64,000 nt of DNA from Bacillota bacterium (GCA_021828865.1 JAJZCW010000016.1:1-64000); one strand, 5' to 3'; positions 43,846 through 52,208 are shown, counted from the stretch's first letter. The notes: a model not told the origin generated them from the letters alone. Numbers and translations are program-made.

Positions 43846-44237
43846 ATCTCGCCATCCAACAAGCAGAACAAGCGTTACACTCGCTACAAATGGTAATGGC
43901 CATTACCTCTCCTAATGAAATTGAAAGGGATGCGGCCATTCAACGCTTCGAATTCACTTTTGAAGCTATCTGGAAAACCAGTCGAATTTACCTTAGAGAA
44001 TTAGAAGGCATTGATTCAGGTTCTCCGAAAGGCGTTATTCGAGCATGTCGTGAAACAGGGATCCTGAGTGCAGAGGATACGATACTAGCGCTCGAAATGG
44101 CCAATGATCGAAACTTAACCAGCCACACTTACGATCGCGATTTAGCGCTTGAGATCTATGAAAGACTGGCTGGCCACACGATGCTAATGGCAAAATGGTT
44201 AGAGAAGATAAGATCCGCCATCAAGGAGATATCTTAA
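43833..44237 (+). CDS. hepT: HepT-type HEPN RNase toxin
   Basis: The 134-residue all-helical protein belongs to the HEPN family (HI0074-like nucleotidyltransferase substrate-binding protein). It carries RNLTSHTY near residue 92, an exact RX4HXY motif. In characterised HepT toxins R and H form the RNase site and Y is the residue AMPylated by MntA. All key residues are present, so the pair is probably functional. The start is TTG 43833, overlapping the antitoxin gene; GGGAAG lies close upstream. Confidence 0.85.
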   Translation: MERLNLAIQQAEQALHSLQMVMAITSPNEIERDAAIQRFEFTFEAIWKTSRIYLRELEGIDSGSPKGVIRACRETGILSAEDTILALEMANDRNLTSHTYDRDLALEIYERLAGHTMLMAKWLEKIRSAIKEIS

Positions 44238-44326
44238 CTACATCGTCCGTCCCACCCGAGATCTTGCCACCGCGCTGACGGTTACCGTGCAGTGAATCAG
44301 ACGCATCGCCGTTAGCGGTTAGTGGG
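44238..44326. other. intergenic stretch with inverted repeat
   Basis: CGCTGAC (about 44274) and GTCAGCG (about 44328) form inverted-repeat ends around a further repeat-rich core (GACGGTTA / CGCCGTTAGCGGTTA). It lies between convergent genes and may act as a weak terminator, but there is no T-run. No coding potential seen. Confidence 0.3.
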
Positions 44327-45805
44327 TCAGCGGATTTTTTCCATCATCATTTGTTGTGCAGTGTGGAGAATTCGATTCACGGCTGGCCTTCGATAATCCC
44401 ATATAGGGTCAGCGTCCGGCGGAACGACGACCATGGTGGCATTCGCTTCAAACAGTACCAAATCGCCGTTTTCGTTCACAGTGAAATCAATTCCCGCGTA
44501 ATCGAGCCCTAACTCTTTTTGAATATACTGGAGCGTCTCCATCACCTTGGCGCCAAGTACGTCTTGCATGCGCGCTAAAAACCTTGCCTCTTCCTCGCGA
44601 TTGGAGACGTGTTCGGCCATTTCCGAGGTGAAATAATGGACCTTCCAATCGAAGGAAACCGCCAGATGTAGCGGATACAATTGGCCACCAATCATCATCA
44701 CCCGATATTTGCGATACTTTCCATCAGCCCCTCGAACATCGATGTACTCCATCATCAACACGTCCTGCCCGGGAAGGGAATCCAGCGCTGTTGACAGCTC
44801 GCGCTCGTGATCCACTTTTATAAAATGACGTCCCGTGTGATAACCTGGCGCCCTTAGTAAAATAGGAAAATGCCATTCCTGTGGCAACCGTGCCTCACGA
44901 GTTGTTGGATCGATGAATGATGTTTTGGGCCATCGAGTCACGCGGGGAACAATGATCCCGGGAATGCCACGAAACCGTTTCGCGATGGCGAGGCGTCCTG
45001 TTGTTTCTAAGGAAGATGGCGGATTGATCACAGGCGCAAACGCACTCTCGAGCCATACTTTTGCGTCAATCAGCGCCGAGGAGGCAAGATCTGCGTCACT
45101 GATGGCATTAAAAATGAGTTGATGTGGCGGCAACTTGGTAGTGGGCTGAACATACTCCACGATCACCGTATGAACCTGAAACACATGATCATCAAGCAGC
45201 CACCTTGTCGGCGTATTGCCTCCAATGGCCGACATTAGCAGCAACACTGACACCGGAGCCTTTTCACCGTAGTAAGGCTGCGTGATAACAGATTGACACT
45301 CAAACCCTTTTTGCCGGTGAAAAAGCGCCCCCTCTTCATCGCCAAGCTCCGCTAACACATAGGACAACCCCTGGTGCGCCTGAAGGTGGGTCGGTGCGAG
45401 CTGCAAAGCCAATTCATAATGCTCGCGCGCCTTTTCGTAATCCCCATTTTCGTAAAGCAGATTGGCTAAATTCACATGCCCCGCGGGATCCTCGGGATGC
45501 TGCACCACCGCTTCGTGGTAAGTGGTGAGCGCTGCCGTCCGGTATCCGGTTTGATAGAGCAGCGTGCCTAAATTGTTCAAGGCACCAAGGTGCGTATGAT
45601 CGAGCATTAGGATCTGAATGTACGCGGTTTTTGCCGCATTGAATTTTCCCGACTCCGCCAGTAGACACGCGCGCTCAAACAAAAGTGCCACATTGTCCGG
45701 ATCATTCGCTAAACGCGTCTCCAACGCATGAATGGCAACCTCTCGTACGTGCTGAGGTTGCCAAGATCTCGAGTGATCATAGTGAGTCTCGCGACTTTGT
45801 TCCAT
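44327..45805 (-). CDS. TPR protein fused to an ATP-grasp ligase-like domain
   Basis: The product is about 492 residues. The N-terminal part (about 20-175) has four to five TPR repeats (ALLFERACLLAESGKFNAA, ALNNLGTLLYQTGYRTAAL, HVNLANLLYENGDYEKA). The C-terminal part (from about 185) has an ATP-grasp fold: LLLMSAIGGNTPTRWLL, PILLRAPGYHTGRHFI (nucleotide-binding lid), VLMMEYIDV, YRKYRVMMIGGQLYP and GIDFTVNENGDLVLFEANATM, where the Glu and Asn bind Mg2+. ATP-grasp enzymes join a carboxylate to an amine or thiol via acyl-phosphate. The substrate is unknown. It is the third gene of a Fur-regulated unit, so a metal-related peptide or metabolite is a reasonable guess. The start is ATG 45805, after GGGAG, just past the upstream stop. 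Confidence 0.8.
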   Translation of the reverse strand: MEQSRETHYDHSRSWQPQHVREVAIHALETRLANDPDNVALLFERACLLAESGKFNAAKTAYIQILMLDHTHLGALNNLGTLLYQTGYRTAALTTYHEAVVQHPEDPAGHVNLANLLYENGDYEKAREHYELALQLAPTHLQAHQGLSYVLAELGDEEGALFHRQKGFECQSVITQPYYGEKAPVSVLLLMSAIGGNTPTRWLLDDHVFQVHTVIVEYVQPTTKLPPHQLIFNAISDADLASSALIDAKVWLESAFAPVINPPSSLETTGRLAIAKRFRGIPGIIVPRVTRWPKTSFIDPTTREARLPQEWHFPILLRAPGYHTGRHFIKVDHERELSTALDSLPGQDVLMMEYIDVRGADGKYRKYRVMMIGGQLYPLHLAVSFDWKVHYFTSEMAEHVSNREEEARFLARMQDVLGAKVMETLQYIQKELGLDYAGIDFTVNENGDLVLFEANATMVVVPPDADPIWDYRRPAVNRILHTAQQMMMEKIR

Positions 45806-45828
45806 TTCCGTATCTCCCGTCACGTGGT

Positions 45829-46680
45829 TCACGCCGTTGTCTTCACGCGTTGCAACGCCTTCCACATAGAGACGCCGCCAACGCCAGCAACCACTACTAC
45901 CACAAGGATCAATCCCATGTTGATCGAATCCAAATTATGAACCTGAATTCCCGTATTGATACTAAAATTCGAAATTGAAGGCAGTAAGAGTCCGAAAAGT
46001 CCAGCAAGCATAAATAATGCCCCGCCATAAAGTAACGTATTTCCCGATACAAAACGGGCAATGAACGCCTTACTTTTCATGCTCAGACGTTTGCGCTGCA
46101 TCCACCAGCCAAATGCTGATCCGATGAGCACTTGCATGATTACCGTGCCGATGCCAAACAGCAGTCCAGGAACGAATCCCACCCAAGCAGACGGCATGGT
46201 AGGCGAAATCACCGTATAAATAATCGTCGCAAACGCGCCCGTTCCCCACCCCGCAATGATTCCGTGCAAAAAAGCTAATTTGAGCGGCACCGGTTTTGTA
46301 TCATCAACGGGTGGTAACAATTTTTCCAACCAGGGAATCAGATGAATGGCATGCCCACGGTGCAAAATGTAGTAACCAGACAACGCCATCACGAGCCCCA
46401 CGATCACGTATACGATATTTTCCGTAGCAGGATGCAATAAAAATCCCGCCAGCGCCAGAAACGCCAGTTCCGATGCCACCGCACGCTGGATGGTGAATCC
46501 CGTCGAGAAAATGAGCCCGGCGAGCATGCCGCCTTTAGTGCTATAACTGCCTATGGAGTAGCTGAATGTGATCGGCCACGTATGTTCATCCGGTGTAATC
46601 CCGTGGATCATGCCAAGCAGAAGCGCAGTCACCAGGCCAATCACAAGTGACACGTGATGTGGGTCCCAAAGGTTCAACAT
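45829..46680 (-). CDS. NicO/UreH-like membrane transporter, putative metal permease
   Basis: The 283-residue protein has about seven membrane segments. The first contains HGITPDEHTW, reminiscent of the HX4DH metal-binding signature of nickel/cobalt permeases (HALDADHI-type), and the order of hydrophobic blocks resembles the NicO/UreH group. The start is ATG 46680, overlapping the stop codon of the Fur-type regulator gene by seven bases, so the two are translationally coupled. The transported metal is not evident; nickel, cobalt, iron or manganese are possible. Direction (uptake or export) is unknown. Confidence 0.7.
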   Translation of the reverse strand: MLNLWDPHHVSLVIGLVTALLLGMIHGITPDEHTWPITFSYSIGSYSTKGGMLAGLIFSTGFTIQRAVASELAFLALAGFLLHPATENIVYVIVGLVMALSGYYILHRGHAIHLIPWLEKLLPPVDDTKPVPLKLAFLHGIIAGWGTGAFATIIYTVISPTMPSAWVGFVPGLLFGIGTVIMQVLIGSAFGWWMQRKRLSMKSKAFIARFVSGNTLLYGGALFMLAGLFGLLLPSISNFSINTGIQVHNLDSINMGLILVVVVVAGVGGVSMWKALQRVKTTA

Positions 46681-47093
46681 GATGGCACACTTCCTTGGCA
46701 ATTTTCACAATGGCCGAACAGATCCATCCGGTGATATTCTATTTTCCCAATTTCCGAGAAATCACGAGTATCCATTTCACAACCGTAAATATTCTTTACG
46801 CGATGGCAATCTAAACATACAAAATGATGATGATGGCCTCCTGAACAAAACGTATAGTAAATTTCCCCATCGATCAAAAAAGGCGTCACCAGTCGAAGTT
46901 TTGTCAGTACCTCAAACAGACGATATACGGTAGTTAGCCCTACTTTATTGTATTGTTCCTTGACTCGGTCATATAATTGCATCGCTGTAAACATTTCTCC
47001 AGATTCCATAAACACACGAAGTACCCATTCACGCTCTTGCGTCAAACGAAAATTCATCGCATGCAATTTAGATTTCACTGTTTCCAAATCCAT
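46674..47093 (-). CDS. Fur-family metal-dependent repressor
   Basis: The 139-residue protein has the N-terminal winged helix (RLTQEREWVLRVF ... TTVYRLFEVLTKLRLV) and the C-terminal dimerisation/metal domain with FCSGGHHHHFVCLDCHRV and HCENCQG. The two CxxC pairs form the structural zinc site seen in Fur, Zur and PerR proteins; the His-rich GGHHHH is the regulatory metal site region. The start is ATG 47093 behind AAGGCGG. A 25-bp palindrome lies between the promoter and the start, so the gene is probably autoregulated. The following transporter gene suggests it senses the metal that transporter handles. Confidence 0.88.
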   Translation of the reverse strand: MDLETVKSKLHAMNFRLTQEREWVLRVFMESGEMFTAMQLYDRVKEQYNKVGLTTVYRLFEVLTKLRLVTPFLIDGEIYYTFCSGGHHHHFVCLDCHRVKNIYGCEMDTRDFSEIGKIEYHRMDLFGHCENCQGSVPSC

Positions 47094-47105
47094 GTAAAGC
47101 ACCGC

Positions 47106-47130
47106 CTTATAGAAAAACATTTTCTATAAG
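47106..47130. promoter_or_regulatory. 25-bp palindromic Fur-type operator
   Basis: CTTATAGAAAA (47106-47116) and TTTTCTATAAG (47120-47130) form a perfect 11-3-11 inverted repeat. It begins just downstream of the -10 box and reaches the ribosome site of the Fur-family gene. Position and symmetry fit an operator for autorepression; the half-site differs from the classic Fur box, so the metal specificity is open. Confidence 0.75.
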
Positions 47131-47133
47131 CGT

Positions 47134-47163
47134 ATTATGCGACCTGATCCATGCGATTGTCAA
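47134..47163 (-). promoter_or_regulatory. promoter of the Fur-family operon
   Basis: On the minus strand a perfect TTGACA (47158-47163), an 18-base spacer and CATAAT (47134-47139) stand immediately before the palindromic operator. Confidence 0.78.
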
Positions 47164-47190
47164 TAGGGCGCTCAGGAATCCGTATCTCAG

Positions 47191-47228
47191 CAAAAAAAAT
47201 GGCCTCTTCGCCTACATCCGGAGAGACC
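47191..47228 (-). terminator. terminator of the Uma2-cysQ region
   Basis: On the minus strand GGTCTCT pairs with AGAGGCC (one G-U) around a 14-base loop and is followed by A then eight T residues, 15 bases after the Uma2-family stop codon. Confidence 0.78.
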
Positions 47229-47242
47229 CGCTTAGAAACCCT

Positions 47243-47767
47243 TCATGAAAAAATATCGGCAAGCATGACGCGCATTCCATCCGCAATGCCTATCGGCAGC
47301 CATTCGTCATCCGACAAAGCGTAAGTTTCAGACGGCAAAAACGCATTTTCGCCGTGTGGTCGAAACACTTCCACTGTGTGCATCACCGGATCTACAATCC
47401 AGTATTCCCGTACGCCTGAATGCTGATATAGTCGCAGTTTTGCTTTTCGATCCTTACCCGCCGTCGTCGGGCTCAGTACCTCCACCACCAGGTCTGGAGC
47501 TCCCACACATCCGGCCTCCGTGATTTTGTTCTCATCACAGATCACAGTGACATCCGGTTGCACATAGGCTTCCTTCAGATCACCAGTTGGCCAAACATCA
47601 AATGGGGCAACATAGGTTCGGCATCGACCTTTCAGGCCCGAAAAAAGTAGACTGCCAATAGCCGTTGTCACGCGTTGATGCGCCTCACTTGGTGAGGGCG
47701 TCATGTCGTAAATGACCCCATCAATGATTTCGTAACGATCAAGTTCGTCTGCTTGCAACGCTTCCAT
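47243..47767 (-). CDS. Uma2-family (DUF820) PD-(D/E)XK nuclease-like protein
   Basis: The 174-residue protein shows the family core: ELDRYEIIDGVIYDMTPSPS at the start, VQPDVTVIC, APDLVVEVLSPTTAGKDRKAKL (the Asp and Glu-x-Leu of the nuclease-like site) and YWIVDP. Uma2 proteins are annotated as restriction-endonuclease-like, but their role is unknown and they often occur in many copies. ATG 47767 with AAGGGG upstream is preferred to the longer frame from 47830. It is the most divergent of three copies here and follows another one after 67 bases. Confidence 0.85.
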   Translation of the reverse strand: MEALQADELDRYEIIDGVIYDMTPSPSEAHQRVTTAIGSLLFSGLKGRCRTYVAPFDVWPTGDLKEAYVQPDVTVICDENKITEAGCVGAPDLVVEVLSPTTAGKDRKAKLRLYQHSGVREYWIVDPVMHTVEVFRPHGENAFLPSETYALSDDEWLPIGIADGMRVMLADIFS

Positions 47768-47834
47768 CACGGCACCCCTTTGGAAATGATCATTTAGGAG
47801 AAAATGGAGTTCACTATCAGAAAATAGCAACAGT

Positions 47835-48356
47835 TCAGCTTGCGAATATCTCGCTTACTGTGATTTCTAGGTCTTCAAAGAGGCCAACTTTCATCACGTC
47901 ATCCACACCATACACTTCAGGCAGAGACAACATGTTTTCGCCAAATTCATAGACCTCAACCGTCTGCCCGTAGGGATCGACGATCCAATACTCCTTCACT
48001 CCTGCGGTGCGATAAAGCTTGAGCTTCACTCTTCGGTCTTTAGCAGCCGTGGATTTCGACAAGATCTCCACCACTAGATCCGGCGCACCCACACAACCCT
48101 TTTCCTGAATCTTCGATGGGTCACAGATGACCGATAAGTCAGGAATCACCCACTCATCAACATCGTCTATCAAATACACGTCATATGGCGCAGTAAACAC
48201 TTCACAAGGTTTGCCTTGAAGAAAATACCATAATTTAGCATGGAGATGACTGGAGACGCGTTGATGGGTAGTGCTTGGAGAAGGTGTCATATCATAGATG
48301 ACACCGCCAATTAACTCGTACCGCTCTGGAAGATGATCTCTCTGTTTTTGTTCCAT
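47835..48356 (-). CDS. Uma2-family (DUF820) protein, copy A of a near-identical pair
   Basis: The 173-residue protein begins MEQKQRDHLPERYELI and carries VIPDLSVICD, APDLVVEILSKSTAAKDRRVKL and EYWIVDPY. It is near-identical to the copy at 50227, including the promoter-proximal TGGAGGGACA ribosome-site region, so the two form direct repeats of about 540 bp on either side of cysQ-sat-cysC. GGAGGG lies seven bases before the ATG. Function is unknown beyond the nuclease-like fold. Confidence 0.87.
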   Translation of the reverse strand: MEQKQRDHLPERYELIGGVIYDMTPSPSTTHQRVSSHLHAKLWYFLQGKPCEVFTAPYDVYLIDDVDEWVIPDLSVICDPSKIQEKGCVGAPDLVVEILSKSTAAKDRRVKLKLYRTAGVKEYWIVDPYGQTVEVYEFGENMLSLPEVYGVDDVMKVGLFEDLEITVSEIFAS

Positions 48357-48406
48357 GAATGTCCCTCCATAGTGGGAATCATAATGTTGCCTAGCATTTC
48401 CCTCAC

Positions 48407-49198
48407 CTAATCAGTCATTCTTATCATCTCTATCACTTGCATAAAATCCTTCTCCGTAGCCGCAATCACGCCATCTACCAGCGTGTTTTTTCGATTAAAA
48501 ATAAAATCTCGCCCCTCCGGATCTGCCACTTTTCCCCCAGCAGCGTTGATTAACGCCACTCCCGCCGCAATATCCCACTCATTTTTTGGCCCCAGGCTCC
48601 ACGTTGCATTCGCTCTTCCTGATGCAACGAGCGCCAGCTTATACGCGATTGACCCCACCGCCTCCACCTCTACCAGTTGCATAAAATGCTCAAATTCCCC
48701 ACGTTTAATTTCTGATCGACTGCCGAGCACCTTAAGTTTGCCTTCACTCAGAAACACTGCGCTTACCGAATCGCCATTCAGCCAAGCCCCTACTCCCACA
48801 AGCCCCGCATAACATTCATCCTTCGCCGGGTTATAGACCACACCAAGTAATGCATGCCCCTCATAAGAAAGCGCCACCGACACCGCATACTCTGGCACCC
48901 GCTCCACAAATTCCTTCGTTCCATCTATCGGATCCACAATCCAGACATACCTTTTCAAAAGCCGTTCGTCACTGTCTTTTGTTTCTTCCGATAGCCATCC
49001 CGCCTCCGGTAAGACTGCCATCAGCCTCTGCCTCAAAAAATCATTGGCCGCCAAATCCGCCGTGGTCACCGGATCAGTTCCTTCTTTATACTTGGTTTCG
49101 TATCCTTCACTCGCAATCGTTTCGATGATGGCACCTGCATGTTTCACCACGTCCACCACCAATTGCAAGAATCCTTCATCAATATTCAAAAAACCCAT
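48407..49198 (-). CDS. cysQ: 3'(2'),5'-bisphosphate nucleotidase CysQ
   Basis: CysQ removes the 3' phosphate of PAP, the by-product of PAPS use, and so keeps sulfate metabolism running. The 263-residue protein is an inositol-monophosphatase family member with all metal-binding motifs: GTDPVTTADLAAN, WLSEET, VDPIDGTKEF (about residues 88-97) and NEWDIAAGVALI (about 209-220). It lies two bases from a truncated sat gene and near cysC, forming a remnant sulfate-activation module. Confidence 0.92.
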   Translation of the reverse strand: MGFLNIDEGFLQLVVDVVKHAGAIIETIASEGYETKYKEGTDPVTTADLAANDFLRQRLMAVLPEAGWLSEETKDSDERLLKRYVWIVDPIDGTKEFVERVPEYAVSVALSYEGHALLGVVYNPAKDECYAGLVGVGAWLNGDSVSAVFLSEGKLKVLGSRSEIKRGEFEHFMQLVEVEAVGSIAYKLALVASGRANATWSLGPKNEWDIAAGVALINAAGGKVADPEGRDFIFNRKNTLVDGVIAATEKDFMQVIEMIRMTD

Positions 49199-49199
49199 C

Positions 49200-49517
49200 C
49201 TATTCTTTCCGATAATAATCCATCAACACGTCGACCACTTCCGGGCGACTGAATTCCGGCGGTGGTGCAATCCCCGCGCCAAGCATTTCTCGCACCTTCG
49301 TGCCTGACAAAATCACTCGATCTTTGGGATAATATTGCGACAATATCGCCCGAAAGGCATGCACTCGCACTTCAGACGGCACATCATCACTTTTCGTCGG
49401 CCCTACAAGCGGATGTAAAAAAAGTCCGTCCACGATGATTTTGTTAAGATGTACCGCATCCTTACGCCGAGTTTTTTCTTGATTTCTTGGCACCATGCGA
49501 TTGATGTTGGTTCGCAT
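49200..49517 (-). pseudogene. sat: internally deleted ATP sulfurylase (sat) remnant
   Basis: The open frame of about 105 residues joins two pieces of ATP sulfurylase. The first is a segment with [20 protein letters not shown] and [10 protein letters not shown] from the N-terminal catalytic part. It is followed directly by [20 protein letters not shown] and [12 protein letters not shown] from the C-terminus. About 110 codons that normally lie between them, including the GRDHAG motif, are missing, and the upstream HxxH (HRAHEY-type) nucleotide site is degraded. The start is taken as ATG 49517. The frame has stayed open, so it may still be translated, but ATP sulfurylase activity is very unlikely. 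The join falls where both ends encode Leu-Ser, consistent with an in-frame deletion through a short repeat. Confidence 0.82.
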
Positions 49518-49519
49518 AT

Positions 49520-50128
49520 TCACTGTTTCAGCACTTCCCACTCCCACTTTTCACGCAAATACCCCAAAATGTGCTGCACGCTTTCCCTGATTGATTCTTC
49601 CGCAGTATTGACGACAATCTCAGGGTTCAGCGGCTCTTCATACGGCGAACTGATCCCAGTAAAATCAGTGATTAGTCCCGCCTGCGCCTTCTCGTACAAG
49701 CCTTTAGGGTCACGTGCCATGCACGTCTCAATGGGGCAATCGACAAATACTTCAATAAAATCCCCTGGCGCAAAACATGCCCTTGCCATTTTCCGATCCT
49801 CTTCAAATGGAGAAATCAGTGCCGTGATCGCAATCACTCCCGCATCGACCAATAAATTCGCCACTTCCGCCACCCGGCGTACGTTTTCCTTGCGATCCTT
49901 CGCGCTAAATCCTAGGTCGCCGTTGAGACCATGGCGCACATTGTCCCCATCCAACAAATACGTGTGCCAATTCTTCCAATGCAATTCCTGCTGAATGGCG
50001 TTGGCAAGCGTCGACTTCCCTGCACTCGAGAGCCCCGTCAACCACAGGCAAAAACTTCGGTGCCCCTTTAACTGTTCCTGTTCCGCTCGCGTAATTTTCA
50101 TTGTCTGCCACACAATATCACTCGACAA
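49520..50128 (-). CDS. cysC: adenylylsulfate kinase
   Basis: CysC phosphorylates APS to PAPS, the universal sulfate donor. The 202-residue protein has the P-loop [16 protein letters not shown] (about residues 30-45), the [19 protein letters not shown]-binding segment, [10 protein letters not shown] and the lid region with [13 protein letters not shown]. The start is TTG 50128 behind GGCGGGGC; ATG 50101 is an alternative. It stands next to the deleted sat and cysQ, so it must receive APS from an ATP sulfurylase encoded elsewhere, or be idle. Confidence 0.92.
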   Translation of the reverse strand: MSSDIVWQTMKITRAEQEQLKGHRSFCLWLTGLSSAGKSTLANAIQQELHWKNWHTYLLDGDNVRHGLNGDLGFSAKDRKENVRRVAEVANLLVDAGVIAITALISPFEEDRKMARACFAPGDFIEVFVDCPIETCMARDPKGLYEKAQAGLITDFTGISSPYEEPLNPEIVVNTAEESIRESVQHILGYLREKWEWEVLKQ

Positions 50129-50226
50129 TTCCTTGCCCCGCCTTTACTCGATAAGCTCATTCACGCCCACAACATCTGCATTATTTCACACATCATTTGC
50201 TAACCCAATGCTCTTTCGCAAATGAT

Positions 50227-50748
50227 TCAACCTGCAAATATTTCGCTGAGGGTGATTTGTAAATCCTCAAAGAGGCCCACTTTCATGACATCATCCACCC
50301 CATAAACATCAGGCAAGGAAATAATGTTCTCCTCAAATTGGTAAACCTCCACGGTTTCCACATAAGGATCGACGATCCAATATTCATTCACTCCTGCCGC
50401 CCGGTACATTTTGAGCTTCACTGTACGATCTTTCACAGCGGTGGTCTTGGATAGAATCTCCACCACTAGATCCGGTGCGCCCACGCAACCCTTCTCCTGG
50501 ATCTTGGATGGGTCACAGATGACCGTTAAGTCAGGAATCACCCACTCATCAACATCGTCTTTCAGGTATACGTCAAATGGTGCAGCAAACACTTCACAAG
50601 GTTTGCCTTTAAGATAATTTCCGAATTCTATGTGTAGTTTACCGGAAATACGCTGATGGGCAGTGTTAGGAGAAGGAGTCATATCGTAGATGACGCCATC
50701 AATCAGTTCGTAACGCTCTGGAATATGATCTCTCTGTTTTTGTTCCAT
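50227..50748 (-). CDS. Uma2-family (DUF820) protein, copy B of a near-identical pair
   Basis: The 173-residue protein (MEQKQRDHIPERYELIDG, VIPDLTVICD, APDLVVEILSKTTAVKDRTVKL, EYWIVDPY) differs from the copy at 47835 in only a modest number of residues. The shared ribosome-site region (TGGAGGGACA) shows the duplication covered upstream sequence too. It closes the cysC side of the module; a single-copy ancestor was probably duplicated, or the module was inserted between repeats. Molecular role unknown. Confidence 0.87.
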   Translation of the reverse strand: MEQKQRDHIPERYELIDGVIYDMTPSPNTAHQRISGKLHIEFGNYLKGKPCEVFAAPFDVYLKDDVDEWVIPDLTVICDPSKIQEKGCVGAPDLVVEILSKTTAVKDRTVKLKMYRAAGVNEYWIVDPYVETVEVYQFEENIISLPDVYGVDDVMKVGLFEDLQITLSEIFAG

Positions 50749-51269
50749 GAGTGTCCCTCCATTAGGGGAATCATATCACTGCGATATCTTCCTATTACAC
50801 TGATTTTACCATGACAGAAAATTCGTTTGGAGTGTCGTTAATCATATGGTCACCAGGTATTTCCATCACGTAAACGGAAATGGGGATTTTCGCCACCTCT
50901 GATTACTCACGATAATAAGCGCTAGCTCTACCTTGCGCCAATGATAATCCTATTTGCTTCATCCGTGATATAATGAATGTAATTGAAATTCCCAAAATTG
51001 GTCGGCGTTGGACATTCGCGCCCGTACATCTACCCGCACCTTGATCAATGTCGAGATTCAACTTTGGAATGCAGGCGATATTCAATAGCGGGCTTTGTAC
51101 TACTAGGCAAAGTTGTATACAAGCCACATAATGAATTAGCAAAGGGCGTGGAGAAGGTCGTTCAAGTCACGGATTTATCCCTCGACGAAGCAATCCCTAC
51201 TTCCTGACACTATGAGCCATTGACCATACGCCAAGCAGATTCATATCACCGGAACTGGCTCTCCCGCTT
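50749..51269. other. 521-bp intergenic region, no convincing gene
   Basis: The stretch lies downstream of rfbB and upstream of the Uma2 gene. It contains two overlapping open frames on opposite strands (50903-51142 and 50983-51207), neither with a ribosome site or recognisable motif, and a lone TATAAT-like box near 50968. I see no repeat, tRNA or strong terminator. It may hold the decayed remains of a gene. Confidence 0.4.
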
Positions 51270-52208
51270 TCACCGAACAAACTCCTCAATCAGTGCCCTA
51301 ATTCCTTCCTCAAACGTTACCTGCGGTCGCCACCCGAGTTCTGTCTGAATCTTCGTCGGATCAATCGCATAGCGACGATCGTGTCCCAACCGATCCTCCA
51401 CAAACGTGATCAGCGACTCTGGTTTCCCAAGCAATTGCAAGATCTTTTTCGCAATATCGAGATTATGCCATTCATTATGCCCACCAATGTTGTACACTTC
51501 TCCCACACGGCCATGTTCCAACACCATTTCTATCCCTCTGCAATGATCAAGCACATGCAGCCAATCCCGCACATTTTGGCCATCGCCGTATATCGGCAAC
51601 GACTCATCGCGGAGCGCACGGGAGATTAGCGTAGGGATAAGTTTCTCAGGGTGTTGGTTCGGCCCATAGTTATTCGAGCACCGGGTGATCAGCACCGGCA
51701 ATCCATATGTCTCATGATACGCACGCGCCAGCATGTCAGAACCTGCTTTGCTTGCCGAATAAGGACTGTTGGGCGCAAGTGGTGTCGTTTCAGAAAAATA
51801 CCCCTCTGGCCCCAGTGACCCGTACACTTCGTCAGTGGAAATGTGGACGAACCGCTTGATGCCTTGTTGCTTTGCCACATCCAATAGCACCTGTGTTCCG
51901 AGTACATTGGTCTTTACAAACACTGACGATTCAGCAATGCTGCGATCCACATGCGATTCTGCGGCAAAGTGAACCACCGCCTCCACTCTCGCCATAAGCG
52001 ATGATACGAGCGATGCATCTAAAATGTCTCCATGGACGAATTCATGACGAGGGTCGTTACGCCATGGTCCCAAATGATCCAGGTTGCCCGCATACGTCAG
52101 GGCATCCAGGTTGACGATTGTTAACTTAGCGTACTTTTCCAGCATGTAGCGGATAAAATTCGAGCCAATAAAGCCCGCCCCGCCTGTCACAAGGAGTATA
52201 GAATACAT
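51270..52208 (-). CDS. rfbB: dTDP-glucose 4,6-dehydratase
   Basis: RfbB converts dTDP-glucose to dTDP-4-keto-6-deoxyglucose, the second step of dTDP-L-rhamnose synthesis. The 312-residue protein has the NAD-binding LLVTGGAGFIGSNFIR (residues 5-20), the catalytic STDEVYGSLG (about 119-128) and YSASKAGSD with the Tyr-x3-Lys pair (about 148). It is slightly shorter than the O-antigen enzymes and close to Bacillus SpsJ, the spore-coat-polysaccharide type. GAGG lies seven bases before the ATG. It is the last gene of the surface-polysaccharide operon. Confidence 0.94.
   Translation of the reverse strand: MYSILLVTGGAGFIGSNFIRYMLEKYAKLTIVNLDALTYAGNLDHLGPWRNDPRHEFVHGDILDASLVSSLMARVEAVVHFAAESHVDRSIAESSVFVKTNVLGTQVLLDVAKQQGIKRFVHISTDEVYGSLGPEGYFSETTPLAPNSPYSASKAGSDMLARAYHETYGLPVLITRCSNNYGPNQHPEKLIPTLISRALRDESLPIYGDGQNVRDWLHVLDHCRGIEMVLEHGRVGEVYNIGGHNEWHNLDIAKKILQLLGKPESLITFVEDRLGHDRRYAIDPTKIQTELGWRPQVTFEEGIRALIEEFVR

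Noticed and set aside
50903-51207. Two overlapping open frames in the gap after rfbB
   Set aside because: They lie on opposite strands, lack ribosome sites and resemble no family I know.
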